NCBI GenBank assembly: GCA_943788425.1
Contig: CALSQF010000004.1
Location: forward strand, 124,001-188,000
DNA: 64,000 nt
Source of the DNA: an uncultured Planktomarina sp.
GTDB taxonomy: Bacteria > Pseudomonadota > Alphaproteobacteria > Rhodobacterales > Rhodobacteraceae
Reading direction: 5' to 3'
Shown here: positions 18,439 to 26,756 of the stretch, in pieces
How positions within the stretch are numbered: position 1 is the stretch's first letter
Layout: each line of letters starts with the position of its first letter
Notes under the pieces: generated by a model
Databases searched by the model: none
What the model saw: only the letters and a program-made list of their open reading frames with translations
What the model was told of the DNA's origin: nothing
Translations under genes and position numbers: made by a program

Positions 18439-18831
18439 ATGAAAAATATGTTTTTGATTATCGTTCTAATTTTGCTGACCAATTTTGTTACTTTTCGAGT
18501 TGCTATAGAAAAAAATCTACGGTTAATCAGATCGGAAGATGAAATAATTGCCGAAATACAACTTGTAACTAATTGCGAGTTATCCCATGACTCATTTGTT
18601 GTGGTCGACTTAGAGACAAAAAAAAATGTGGGTTTTAATTTTAGCAAAGCTTACCTTCGAACAGTTGAAGGTAACCCATTGCAAATCCAGTTGGATCCAA
18701 AATTCAGGAACGTAACTTCAGATTTTGAATCGCATCCGGCTCAAAAACAAATGATAATTGAAGTAGATTGCAATATTTCCGATCGATTAAAAAATACATT
18801 CGATTCCTTAAGAGATACATTCAAAAATTAA
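18439..18831 (+). CDS. Small membrane-anchored protein, unknown
   Basis: A 130-residue protein not recognised as any family. The N-terminus is a single hydrophobic segment (about residues 2-20) that could be an uncleaved anchor or signal peptide. The remainder is charged and has two cysteines (in LVTNCELS and EVDCNIS) that could form a disulphide outside the cytoplasm. The ATG at 18439 was chosen over the in-frame TTG at 18433. Confidence 0.5.
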   Translation: MKNMFLIIVLILLTNFVTFRVAIEKNLRLIRSEDEIIAEIQLVTNCELSHDSFVVVDLETKKNVGFNFSKAYLRTVEGNPLQIQLDPKFRNVTSDFESHPAQKQMIIEVDCNISDRLKNTFDSLRDTFKN

Positions 18832-18951
18832 GCTCGGTTATGGTGGCTACTTGCATGCAACCATTAAACGTCTGAACTAATTTGCATGATGTTATTTTCT
18901 TAACATGTGTTAGTGTTGTGTTGCATAATGAAAATATTGGAGACATTGTTC

Positions 18952-19389
18952 TCAATAAGAAAAGCCAAGAATTTCACATTTTTTAACAGCGTTCAACTTC
19001 TCTAATTGTGTATTAACTATCTCAGTCCACTTTTCACTTCCAAAAGCGTTCATAAATGCGCCATCTACCTTTTGCAGCACGCCTGTACAGCTACCATAAC
19101 TTCCTGGACTAACTTCGTTTTTTAGTCCATTTGAACAAATGAGCATGGCATTACCGAGCTGGTAATTATTCGCATCGCCATACAATACCGACGCACCAAT
19201 CACTTGCCGACCAGTAGTATTTTTCAATTGTAATGAGAGTACGTAGTTTGCGACTGAACCCTTTGAGTTACTGTCGAACTCCAACTGCACATTGCATGGA
19301 ACCTCGGCGCTCAGCGCTGATGTCGACATAATAGCCAAATTGAATGGAATTAGAGTTAAAGAGATTACTTTATGTTTCAATTTTCGCAT
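18952..19389 (-). CDS. Exported small protein, unknown
   Basis: A 145-residue protein with a basic N-terminus, hydrophobic core and a cleavage site near ALSAEV (about residue 28). The mature part has four cysteines (in VPCNV, LICSN, GSCTG and KKCEI), consistent with two disulphides in the periplasm. Its middle (YVLSLQLKNTTGRQVIGASVLY) resembles a beta-sandwich. No family recognised. Upstream AAGAAGTGA could serve as ribosome-binding site. Confidence 0.55.
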   Translation of the reverse strand: MRKLKHKVISLTLIPFNLAIMSTSALSAEVPCNVQLEFDSNSKGSVANYVLSLQLKNTTGRQVIGASVLYGDANNYQLGNAMLICSNGLKNEVSPGSYGSCTGVLQKVDGAFMNAFGSEKWTEIVNTQLEKLNAVKKCEILGFSY

Positions 19390-19652
19390 AATTTCACTTC
19401 TTATCTTTTTAATTATTCTACATGATTAATGGATTACTGGGAATATCTTTGTGTATTTCCGGTTATCTATTTATTTTATTAATACATTTTAACTTATTAA
19501 ACTCAATTGATTTTAAGACTAAAAATCAGAGATATTTGCATTATTTACCCTCTTGAATTCTACTGGAAGAGTATTTGTGACTATTTTTTGTGGCTGCGTT
19601 GACTTGCTGATTGCTGCTCTGACATGATATTCTTGCATCCAGGGCGAAGCTT

Positions 19653-20054
19653 TTGAAATCGATTTCAGAAATCCTAGAAACAAGAAAATGGGTTAAATTC
19701 GAAATGTTGCAACAGTTTGATAAATGTGAGGTAACACTGGGTGACATTATGCGAGGTGAGCGTGCGACGCTAGGTAAGACCATTACTGACGTGAGGTTGG
19801 AATTACGGCTATCAAAGAAGTATATTTTAGCGATAGAAAGTGGGGATATATCCGCGTTCCGATGTTTGAAATTTGTTCCCGGTTATGTCCGTTCGTACGC
19901 GCACTATCTCGGTTTAAATCCCGATCAGGCATTCGCTACTTTCTGTATTGAGACTGGATTTTCGTTGGGCTCTGAACAACAGCGTAATATGAGGGCTTGG
20001 CTTTTAAATTACATTCATCTTCTGAATGGAAGATTTTCTATTAAGGTTTCTTAG
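19653..20054 (+). CDS. Truncated RodZ-like HTH protein
   Basis: The region from about residue 28 to 105 (starting LGDIMRGERATLGKTI) is an HTH_25 domain like the N-terminal domain of RodZ/DUF4115 proteins of Rhodobacteraceae, including the segment VPGYVRSYAHYLGL. Full-length homologues continue for about 300 residues with a linker, a membrane helix and a periplasmic domain. Here the frame stops soon after the HTH, and the following 280 bases show no continuation. The start is uncertain: TTG 19653 or ATG 19704. It could be a free DNA- or MreB-binding domain or a gene fragment. Confidence 0.6.
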   Translation: MKSISEILETRKWVKFEMLQQFDKCEVTLGDIMRGERATLGKTITDVRLELRLSKKYILAIESGDISAFRCLKFVPGYVRSYAHYLGLNPDQAFATFCIETGFSLGSEQQRNMRAWLLNYIHLLNGRFSIKVS

Positions 20055-20334
20055 CCTATATCTCTTAGGCATCTTTTTTAGTGAGAGTGACTTTGGTAAG
20101 CTGACTTTTTTCAGAAATAAGCCGGTCGTGTCGTTGTTATTTCTCAAGTTGGAGATTTTGGTTGGCTCTGCCATGTTGCTTATTTGCAACTTATTTTGCC
20201 ACATGTTGTGTGTCTTTTCTGGAATCGTTCAATTGGTTGTTTGTTCACATAAGTTAGTTTTTAGGTAATATTTTACTATAGATTTATTGATTTATTCTCT
20301 TAGATTCAAAGTTATAAAAAAAGAGGGCAGTAAA

Positions 20335-20457
20335 ATGAGCGACAATTCACACACAAATAGTTATTTTTTGTGGCACGCAGCACGGATCTTATTATCATTG
20401 ATAATAATAGGTTTACCGATACTCGGTGCCGTTTATGCGGTATCTGCTTTAACGTGA
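20335..20457 (+). CDS. 40-residue single-pass membrane protein
   Basis: Short gene with ATG at 20335 and a GAGGG ribosome-binding site about 7 bases upstream. The protein has a polar N-terminus (MSDNSHTNSYFLWH) and one hydrophobic helix (ILLSLIIIGLPILGAVYAV), ending SALT. No family recognised; size and layout resemble small subunits or regulators of membrane complexes. It stands alone. Confidence 0.5.
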   Translation: MSDNSHTNSYFLWHAARILLSLIIIGLPILGAVYAVSALT

Positions 20458-20777
20458 AATTATCTGGAGGAAAGTAAATTGAGTTGGCAAATACACCGCT
20501 AAAAAAGAAATTTTACTTATGGCTTTGGTACTTTAGATAGGTAGGCGTTTTGTGACTGTCAGGGCCATATCGTCACAAGTTATAAGCGTCTCTAGACAAT
20601 GTAATTGAACTAATGAGCCAAATGTTAACAGAATGTTAGTAGAATGATCGCGCAGACATAGAATTCTCACGAGAATCTTGATCCACTATTGCATCATGAC
20701 AGGGTCTTTGAACGTATTCGAATGATTAGGGTTATAAATTTGATTTTCGTAAGTTATTGTTTTTTGGAAATTCGCTA
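20458..20777. other. Intergenic region
   Basis: AT-rich spacer of 320 bases. A GGAGG at about 20465 is followed only by very short frames. No RNA gene, repeat or clear promoter was recognised. Confidence 0.4.
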
Positions 20778-21153
20778 ATGAAATTTTTTCTTATTGCAGC
20801 GCATATCCTTTTTTTAACTGCCCAAAATGCGTTTTCACAAAGTTTTGACAAAGGTTTTGCAGCGTATATGTTAGGCAAGTACTCCCAGGCTATTATTGAG
20901 TGGCGCCACAAGGCCAGTTTAGGAAGTGCAACTGCGATGGCTAACTTAGGTAATATGTATGAGGTTGGAGCTGGTGTTGAAACAAGATAAAGTTTTAGCG
21001 CATCAGTGGTACAATTTGGCAGCATCAAATGGGGATGTAGTCGCCAGAAAGAATAAACAAAATTTAGAGAAAAATATGACAGTGTTACAAATTTCCAGTG
21101 CGCGCATTCGGGCAAAAAAATGTATGATCAGTGGATATTTAGATTGTGACTAA
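20778..21153 (+). pseudogene. Exported Sel1-repeat protein, frameshifted
   Basis: The first frame begins with a signal peptide (MKFFLIAAHILFLTAQNAFS) and one Sel1/TPR-like repeat: FAAYMLGKYSQAIIEW, then ATAMANLGNMYEVGAGV. Near 20979-20982 one extra A (GAAACAAG for GAACAAG) moves it out of frame. The next frame continues the repeat exactly where expected (QDKVLAHQWYNLAASNGD) and runs to 21153. Joined, it would be a ~124-residue periplasmic Sel1 protein. Similar proteins act in envelope complexes; a second, intact one lies at 54830 beside the flagellar genes. Confidence 0.6.
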
Positions 21154-21299
21154 TATACGATTTTAAGATTTGTTTATGTTTAAATTTTGACCTATGCACA
21201 ACATTAATTTGTATTGTAAAAGGCCTGCGGTTGGATCCAATAGCGTATTTTCTCGTATTATATAACCGGTCGAATTTAGTTGTCGTCAATAGACACTAA

Positions 21300-21986
21300 T
21301 TATGACCATGACCGCTGGGGGCCACTGTCTAGGTGCACAAAAGTTGGATAGCTTCCGACCCCGCCTTTAGTGTTAGCTTTAACTATTTTGGTTAGGTGCT
21401 GAACGCTCATACCCGGAATAGAAAAATCTATGGCTTTTCCCAAAATGTGCATTGAATTCCTAGCAACCTTATGGCTCTTTCGTCTTAAGTATTCATTAGT
21501 TTCTTTAGATCTGAATCCAGAATGTACGCTTACCTTTACGGCATCACCTCTTCCAGAACACAAAGAGCAAATTTTTAAAAAATCATTTAATACCATTGTG
21601 TCAAATTTCTTAATTTCATTAGTTCGCCAATCTTTTAGAAAATGATTTAACTTGGAAATTTCCTGGCTGCGAAGACGATGGTTTTTGCCAAACTGAAAGG
21701 TAACCGCATCTTTAGTATTAGCGTTTATGAGTTTTAAATTAAATTTTTTCTCTATTACGATACGCGAGAAATCGTTTGATTTAAGTTGATTAAAATTGTC
21801 AAGCTCAGGTTCTGGATCATTGTGTAACGCGAGGCCATTGAAATTATTTCTGCTGATAGGATTTTCTTGATTTGAAAATAAGCCAAGACCTTGTCCAAAA
21901 TCTATCAGTGGCTTGGCCTCCGATAAAGCTGGCAAAAGTGTTATAGCAAAGAACGCACGTCGCGATATTTTTTTTTGGACCGCCAT
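21300..21986 (-). CDS. DUF882/YcbK-like peptidase M15 family protein
   Basis: Probable exported murein endopeptidase of about 228 residues. The N-terminus KKISRRAFFAITLLPAL is a twin-arginine-like signal, as in E. coli YcbK. The catalytic half has the family pattern VHSGFRSKETNEYLRRKS, then SMHILGKAIDFSIPG (zinc ligands His and Asp) and the last ligand in TFVHLDSG near the C-terminus. The start at 21986 is preferred to 22013 because it places the RR motif correctly. Last gene of a leftward run that includes the CLC transporter. Confidence 0.82.
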   Translation of the reverse strand: MAVQKKISRRAFFAITLLPALSEAKPLIDFGQGLGLFSNQENPISRNNFNGLALHNDPEPELDNFNQLKSNDFSRIVIEKKFNLKLINANTKDAVTFQFGKNHRLRSQEISKLNHFLKDWRTNEIKKFDTMVLNDFLKICSLCSGRGDAVKVSVHSGFRSKETNEYLRRKSHKVARNSMHILGKAIDFSIPGMSVQHLTKIVKANTKGGVGSYPTFVHLDSGPQRSWS

Positions 21987-22050
21987 CCTGAAAGCTAGCA
22001 AATATCGTACCACTATGGATGAACGAATTTACGCTGCGCGGAGCTTTTGA

Positions 22051-23730
22051 TTACCGTTTCTCTAAATCGATGGTCTGCCCCTGTAGGTCGAGGTACATTT
22101 TAAGTAAATCACCCTCGTTAATTGTGCCTATTAAGGTTCCAGTTTTTCTATCAACTATTGGTATTGTTTCACCTATAAAGTTTGCAGCCGCCTCAATGGC
22201 TTGTTGCAACGAGGCATCTGATTTTATGTTTAATGCCTCTGTATCAGTATATTTTATGATGGCATCACTTGGCTTTGCAAATATCAATGATTTCAGGTGA
22301 AGTTTTCCAATATATTTCCCGTCATGCGTGTTAACATAAGCTTCGTTCACGCGCATTTTCACCATTTTGGCTTTTGCTAGTTCTACAATTACTTCAGGCT
22401 TGAATTTTAAAATTTTCGACGATGTGATCTTTGTAATATTTTCTTCCATTAGCCTTATACCCATACGGCCCTGTGAAAGATCAATACCACGACTTAAAAG
22501 TTGCTTGTCGAAAATGGAATGCTCAAATAATTGACCGCTGATCATCGTCGCTGTAACGATCCCAATTGTTGATGCTAATGCCAGACTATAAGAGCCTGTG
22601 AGTTCCAGTACGATCATGATCATGGATATCGGAGCGCCAATAACGGATCCAGCAACAGCTGCCATCCCACATATTATAAGTTCTGGCCCCTGAAACGATT
22701 GTATCCCCATCCAACTTAAGACTGATGTCGCAATGGACCCTGCTGCGGCGCCTACCAATAAAGCGGGCGAAAAAACTCCGCCAAAAAAGCCAAATCCCAA
22801 GGATAACGCTGTTGCGATAATTTTTCCAAATAGGATTGCGACTGCCATTAAAAATAAAGTACTTCCGGTAGTAAGGTTTATTATTGCAGAAGTACCTAGT
22901 CCCATAACCTCGGGATAAAAAGTTCCAATTATGCTTAATCCTGTAATGGCTATTAAAAATGATTGGAATTGATTCAAGCCCATTTGCGTTGGGAGTTTTG
23001 CAAATGTTAGAATTGTGAACATGAAAAGAATTGCGACAAAGCCAAAGAACGGGCCTGCTGCAATTGAAATTAATATCATTGGTCCAACGTCTGTCGCTGA
23101 ATAAAGCCCCATTATGAATGTTGATGAATTCCATAAGTAATTGTTGACCACAATTGCGGTACCGGATGCTAATGCGATTGGCGCTAATGCCTTAAACGAA
23201 AAATGTCGTAATATAGCCTCGTGGGCGAAAATTATTCCTGTTAAAGGAGCACTGAAACCGGCGGATATTGCGGCAGCAACGCCCCCACCGAGGACAATAT
23301 CTGTACTAATACGCAGTTTGAGTATTGCTTTAAGCCATGAGCCCAGTGTTGCCCCAAAATGTACTAATGGCCCATATTGACCAACTGATGCTCCACCTGC
23401 GGCTGAGAAGAATGCCGCTAAAGTGCTTGCAATACCAGATTTTATATCAAGTTCATTGTCCACCCTGTGTGCAGCAAAGATAGTATCTGCCGGCCCATGC
23501 CATCTGATTACACTTAATTTTGCCTTGATTAAGCTTATTATAAATGCAGCAGTACTGAGACTACAAAAAAATAAAACAAAACGATTTGCATTATCAAAAC
23601 GATTACTAACAAATTGTTCGATGAAATGAATTCCGGCCCTAAAATAGTGAGCCGCAGTTGCTCCAAAAATACCCAAAAGAATTCCAACCAAAATGGAGAC
23701 AAGCACGAGCTTCAAGGTTTTTTGCCACAT
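22051..23730 (-). CDS. CLC-family chloride channel/transporter with CBS domains
   Basis: Inner-membrane CLC protein of about 559 residues: roughly ten hydrophobic helices followed by a cytoplasmic tail with two CBS domains (the second ends IVDRKTGTLIGTINEGDLL). The anion-filter segment GGVFSPALLVGAAAG is typical. In the segment equivalent to GREGPxVQ it reads GQYGPLVH, so the position of the gating glutamate is Tyr. The GSGIP equivalent is HGPAD. That suggests chloride conduction or exchange with altered gating. The start at 23730 (MWQKTLK) is chosen over 23742. Confidence 0.85.
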   Translation of the reverse strand: MWQKTLKLVLVSILVGILLGIFGATAAHYFRAGIHFIEQFVSNRFDNANRFVLFFCSLSTAAFIISLIKAKLSVIRWHGPADTIFAAHRVDNELDIKSGIASTLAAFFSAAGGASVGQYGPLVHFGATLGSWLKAILKLRISTDIVLGGGVAAAISAGFSAPLTGIIFAHEAILRHFSFKALAPIALASGTAIVVNNYLWNSSTFIMGLYSATDVGPMILISIAAGPFFGFVAILFMFTILTFAKLPTQMGLNQFQSFLIAITGLSIIGTFYPEVMGLGTSAIINLTTGSTLFLMAVAILFGKIIATALSLGFGFFGGVFSPALLVGAAAGSIATSVLSWMGIQSFQGPELIICGMAAVAGSVIGAPISMIMIVLELTGSYSLALASTIGIVTATMISGQLFEHSIFDKQLLSRGIDLSQGRMGIRLMEENITKITSSKILKFKPEVIVELAKAKMVKMRVNEAYVNTHDGKYIGKLHLKSLIFAKPSDAIIKYTDTEALNIKSDASLQQAIEAAANFIGETIPIVDRKTGTLIGTINEGDLLKMYLDLQGQTIDLEKR

Positions 23731-23764
23731 ACGATATTCCACTTAATCTCGTCTGAGTTGCGGA

Positions 23765-24295
23765 TTAATTTAAATTCTTGATCTGCTCTACATACTTCAC
23801 TTCTAAAAGTTCCAGAATTAGCTTTCTGTATGAACCATTTTGTACAGTAGAAAGTAACTCATCATACAGGGCAGCTTGTACAGGGACATCACTTCTAATC
23901 AAGTATGAAAGTTTTGTGTGAGATTCGCCGTTCGGTATGATTTTTTGTTGAATTATGAAGTCATGAGCTAGATCGGACATGCTAATAAACCTTAAACGTA
24001 CTTTGGCGAGTACGATAGTATTTTTTGTAAGATTAGTTATTGATGGCATGATCCGAAAAGCATTTACGAACCTCGAGATTTTTTTTCGTTCGAGTCTTGG
24101 GAGTGATAAAATTATGTCTGGATTAGGGTCTGGTATATTTGTGCATAAATACTTTTCTAGCCTGTCTTGTGTGCAATTGAATAAAATTTGTTCGTGGTTT
24201 TGCGAAGTAGGGTTAGCCTCAGCGGGAAGACTAAAAATCCACAGAAAAACTGCGAATAGAATGCCTGTACGTTGTATATTTTTGACAACATTCAT
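23765..24295 (-). CDS. Exported protein, unknown
   Basis: A 176-residue protein with a signal peptide (about residues 1-28, ending LPAEANP). The mature part has two cysteines near the N-terminus (LFNCTQ, YLCTN) and an alpha/beta pattern. No family recognised. It starts 4 bases after the upstream RRF-like gene and ends 35 bases before the CLC gene, so the three are probably co-transcribed. AGGAT precedes the ATG. Confidence 0.55.
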   Translation of the reverse strand: MNVVKNIQRTGILFAVFLWIFSLPAEANPTSQNHEQILFNCTQDRLEKYLCTNIPDPNPDIILSLPRLERKKISRFVNAFRIMPSITNLTKNTIVLAKVRLRFISMSDLAHDFIIQQKIIPNGESHTKLSYLIRSDVPVQAALYDELLSTVQNGSYRKLILELLEVKYVEQIKNLN

Positions 24296-24298
24296 ATC

Positions 24299-25006
24299 CT
24301 ATACTTCGATACTACCATTTTTCTTTATTTTTTTGTTAACTGTTGACCAAATATCCTTAGCTTCAACACTGTCGAATTCAAATCTGCGGCCGCTAAGTTT
24401 CTTTTCATTCTCTAGCCTAAAATAAGTCAGCATTGCAGCCATTTGTTGTTCTACTTTTTCTATATTGGAAATTGCAAACTTGACATCTTTGGCCTCTAAA
24501 TATTCGTTTTTTAGAGCAGCTTGTAACCTTTGAATTGTATCGGCTTTTACCTGGGAAAGTGACGATCTTGCCGTATTAGCGAGTACCTTGACTTTTTGCA
24601 CTGCTATTTCGATATCCTGATCGCTTGGTTTTGGAGTGTGACATTCCATAACGTTGTTAGCAATCGACTTAACTCGAATTTTATGATCCCTCAGCACTTC
24701 TTTAATATGCGGAATATATTCATCCGCGCTGTAACGGACGCTTATTGTTGTATCCGTAGTACGCTCCTTCATAACCTCAACATAAGTCCCAAGTTTGCGA
24801 GGTCTGAATTTAATCCAAACAGTGACGGTTTTAAAGATTTGAGAGAAATCATTTAACGAAATGGAATTTTCCGCGTTGGTAACGAATAAGTTGACCACGT
24901 CGTACATGCGCTCTTTTGAACTATTTATGTAAGTATTTTCGTCTTCTTTGACCCTCAAGACATCGATACTGACCTTAGCCTCTTCATTTTGATTTGTTTC
25001 AGACAT
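24299..25006 (-). CDS. Cytoplasmic protein resembling ribosome recycling factor
   Basis: A 235-residue soluble protein with no signal peptide. From about residue 60 to 205 the order of segments follows ribosome recycling factor: a beta-rich stretch (TISVRYSADEYIPHIKEVL), a KIRVKSIANNVMECHTPKPSD part aligning with the GLNP...IRVPLPPLTEE part, then a long helix (VKVLANTARSSLSQVKADT) and a second helix ending RLENEKKL. It carries extra ~45-residue N-terminal and ~25-residue C-terminal extensions and lacks several conserved arginines. The similarity was judged by eye. TAGGAGTT lies 6 bases before the ATG. Role unknown. Confidence 0.6.
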   Translation of the reverse strand: MSETNQNEEAKVSIDVLRVKEDENTYINSSKERMYDVVNLFVTNAENSISLNDFSQIFKTVTVWIKFRPRKLGTYVEVMKERTTDTTISVRYSADEYIPHIKEVLRDHKIRVKSIANNVMECHTPKPSDQDIEIAVQKVKVLANTARSSLSQVKADTIQRLQAALKNEYLEAKDVKFAISNIEKVEQQMAAMLTYFRLENEKKLSGRRFEFDSVEAKDIWSTVNKKIKKNGSIEV

Positions 25007-25092
25007 TTTGAACTCCTAGTACCGAATAAACATCGCGATCCGTAATTACTTTAAAATCGTATATTTTTGACCGTTTATTTGGAAGTAAAAAA

Positions 25093-25701
25093 TTATATTT
25101 TGAAATCTTTGCTAACTAATTCATAGCAAGATTTTTTTCTGGAAAATAAATTCTTAATTTTGGCGATTACACTAATGTCCCCATTTCCGTTATCTCTATC
25201 GGTATCGTTACTTGAATTTATCTGAAAATTCTTTATCGCCCGGAAGGTTTCATTTCCCCAGATGCCGTCGACTTTTCCTGTGTAGGAGCCGTAACGCAGG
25301 CATTTTTGAACATTTTTTCTTTCAACGACAGATAATGCTCCAAATTTACGCTTAATTTCATCATATACGGGTTTTGGGTTCTCTGTAGTAGTGGGTTGAG
25401 CTTTTGGAATTAAATTTGAATTTTTGGTATTTTCTTGAATTGAGGGGTCTTGTTGCTCAGTGAGTGTGTTAACTTTGTTGAGTGTTGGATCATTGTGTAA
25501 AATGCCTCCAGAATAATATAATAGTGTTTCATCCACATTCGGGTATTTGTTTAAGTAGATTAATTTCTTATCCATTTTGTCGTCTAAGCAAAGGTTGAAA
25601 TTTTTTGCCGCTTTCGTGCAGGCAGAATTAGCGTCTGACAATGTTGGAACGAATGCAAAGAACATAGCTGCGCAAAGGCTCGTGTGTTTTTGAAACACCA
25701 T
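25093..25701 (-). CDS. Exported protein with peptidoglycan-binding domain
   Basis: A 202-residue protein with a signal peptide (about residues 1-25, ending LSDANSA) and a proline/threonine-rich middle. A PG_binding_1-like module (about 115-155) shows VQKCLRYGSYTGKVDGIWGN and ETFRAIKNF. Four cysteines lie in the mature part. Probably periplasmic and wall-associated. The ATG at 25701 has GAGGAA about 9 bases upstream; the frame is open to 25755 without a better start. First gene of the leftward run to the CLC gene. Confidence 0.65.
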   Translation of the reverse strand: MVFQKHTSLCAAMFFAFVPTLSDANSACTKAAKNFNLCLDDKMDKKLIYLNKYPNVDETLLYYSGGILHNDPTLNKVNTLTEQQDPSIQENTKNSNLIPKAQPTTTENPKPVYDEIKRKFGALSVVERKNVQKCLRYGSYTGKVDGIWGNETFRAIKNFQINSSNDTDRDNGNGDISVIAKIKNLFSRKKSCYELVSKDFKI

Positions 25702-25860
25702 AAGAATAGTTTCCTCAAAATAACATACCCTGATGGACCGCAAATTATGTGCCAAAGTTATTTAAAATTTTTGATAAAGGTTTTGCAAAATTCCTATTTT
25801 GTCATAATCTGATAGAAAGTTTGGTGGTTGTCTGGGATATCGTATAGGAAAATTTACACA

Positions 25861-26115
25861 ATGGATGTAATTGCAACAGTAAATATTTCGAATGGTGATT
25901 TTGGGGATTGGTTGGAATTTTTTAAGAGTTATGAAATACTACGTCATAAATATGTTGAAAACGAAATTATAACACAAATTTCGAGCTCACAGGCGGTGGT
26001 TTCGTTTACGATAGTTGATTTTGACGGTTTGACTGATCTTTCCGGTTCTCAATTACTTCGTGATGGTGAAGACCGTTTAGGCATCAGCGTCGAAATTAAA
26101 GAAAAAACTGAATAA
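25861..26115 (+). CDS. Small cytoplasmic protein, unknown
   Basis: An 84-residue acidic protein without membrane segments. The start DVIATVNISNGDFGDWLEFF and the later beta-strands suggest a small ferredoxin-like alpha/beta fold, perhaps similar to DUF3764, but I do not recognise it firmly. It lies just before the sigma-54 promoter of the FliL-like gene and so is not part of that transcript. The ATG 25861 is preferred over 25828. Confidence 0.45.
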   Translation: MDVIATVNISNGDFGDWLEFFKSYEILRHKYVENEIITQISSSQAVVSFTIVDFDGLTDLSGSQLLRDGEDRLGISVEIKEKTE

Positions 26116-26141
26116 AAAGCTGGTATAACCAAAAAACAATG

Positions 26142-26157
26142 TGGCATGTTTTTTGCT
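26142..26157 (+). promoter_or_regulatory. Sigma-54 promoter before the FliL-like gene
   Basis: TGGCATGTTTTTTGCT has the -24 GG and -12 GC exactly ten bases apart, as required for RpoN. It lies 23 bases before the GTG start of the FliL-like gene. Confidence 0.75.
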
Positions 26158-26179
26158 CCAACTTAATTGGAGGTGCGCT

Positions 26180-26713
26180 GTGTTCTATTTGCAAATATTT
26201 TTACCAGCTGGACTGGTCTTATTGTTGTTTAGTTTCGGGCATACGTTAGTGGAGGCTGATTACTCTGGCGTCTATTTTGAAGAGCAGCTCGAAGAGCTTC
26301 TGGAAGCTGAAAGCGTTCAAGCGTCAAGCGCGTCAGAATTGAATTCTGAAGATGTGCCGGGTGATGGTAATCCTATATTAGCCGATAAGTATAATTACTT
26401 GAAAATCGAGAACGTGTTTCAAGGACGATTAAATGACACCAAAGAACTATTTAGTTTTGAAGTGGCTATCGCGACATATCAGACTAACGTAACCGCTGAT
26501 TTTTTTATAAAAGCTATTTATGAGATTGAAGCTGAATTAGTTTCCGAGATTTCTACTATGGTTGTAGATACTATTAGCAACGAGCTTTTAACGCCTGAAG
26601 GGCGAAAAATAATGACCAACAGAATAATGGATGGATTGAATGAATATTTGGTTGAGAAGGATTTTAATCCAGATATCCACTACGTGTACATAATAAACTA
26701 TAACATCGTTTAG
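26180..26713 (+). CDS. FliL-family protein (second copy)
   Basis: A 177-residue protein with an N-terminal membrane helix or signal (FYLQIFLPAGLVLLLFSFG), an acidic linker, and a C-terminal FliL-like periplasmic domain (about 85-177). Its final part LLTPEGRKIMTNRIMDGLNE then VYIINYNIV matches the FliL C-terminus. FliL proteins ring the stator and modulate torque. The true fliL lies in the fliKLMN unit at 38156, so this is a paralogue. The start is GTG 26180 with GGAGG 6 bases upstream. Driven by a sigma-54 promoter. Confidence 0.7.
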   Translation: MFYLQIFLPAGLVLLLFSFGHTLVEADYSGVYFEEQLEELLEAESVQASSASELNSEDVPGDGNPILADKYNYLKIENVFQGRLNDTKELFSFEVAIATYQTNVTADFFIKAIYEIEAELVSEISTMVVDTISNELLTPEGRKIMTNRIMDGLNEYLVEKDFNPDIHYVYIINYNIV

Positions 26714-26717
26714 CTCA

Positions 26718-26733
26718 TGGCACGAAATATGCT
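26718..26733 (+). promoter_or_regulatory. Sigma-54 promoter before a 54-codon gene
   Basis: TGGCACGAAATATGCT is a near-consensus -24/-12 element (GG and GC ten bases apart). It begins 4 bases after the FliL-like stop and 24 bases before the next ATG. Confidence 0.8.
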
Positions 26734-26756
26734 CATCTTCGAAAGGAGGACCGATT

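Noticed and set aside
20026-20268. 80-codon hydrophobic frame after the RodZ-like gene
   Set aside because: Overlaps the HTH gene, has no ribosome-binding site, and is low-complexity Leu/Phe as expected from AT-rich DNA.
22586-23134. 182-codon minus-strand frame within the CLC gene in another phase
   Set aside because: Out-of-phase reading of the CLC membrane domain; Arg/Trp/Cys-rich and without similarity to anything.
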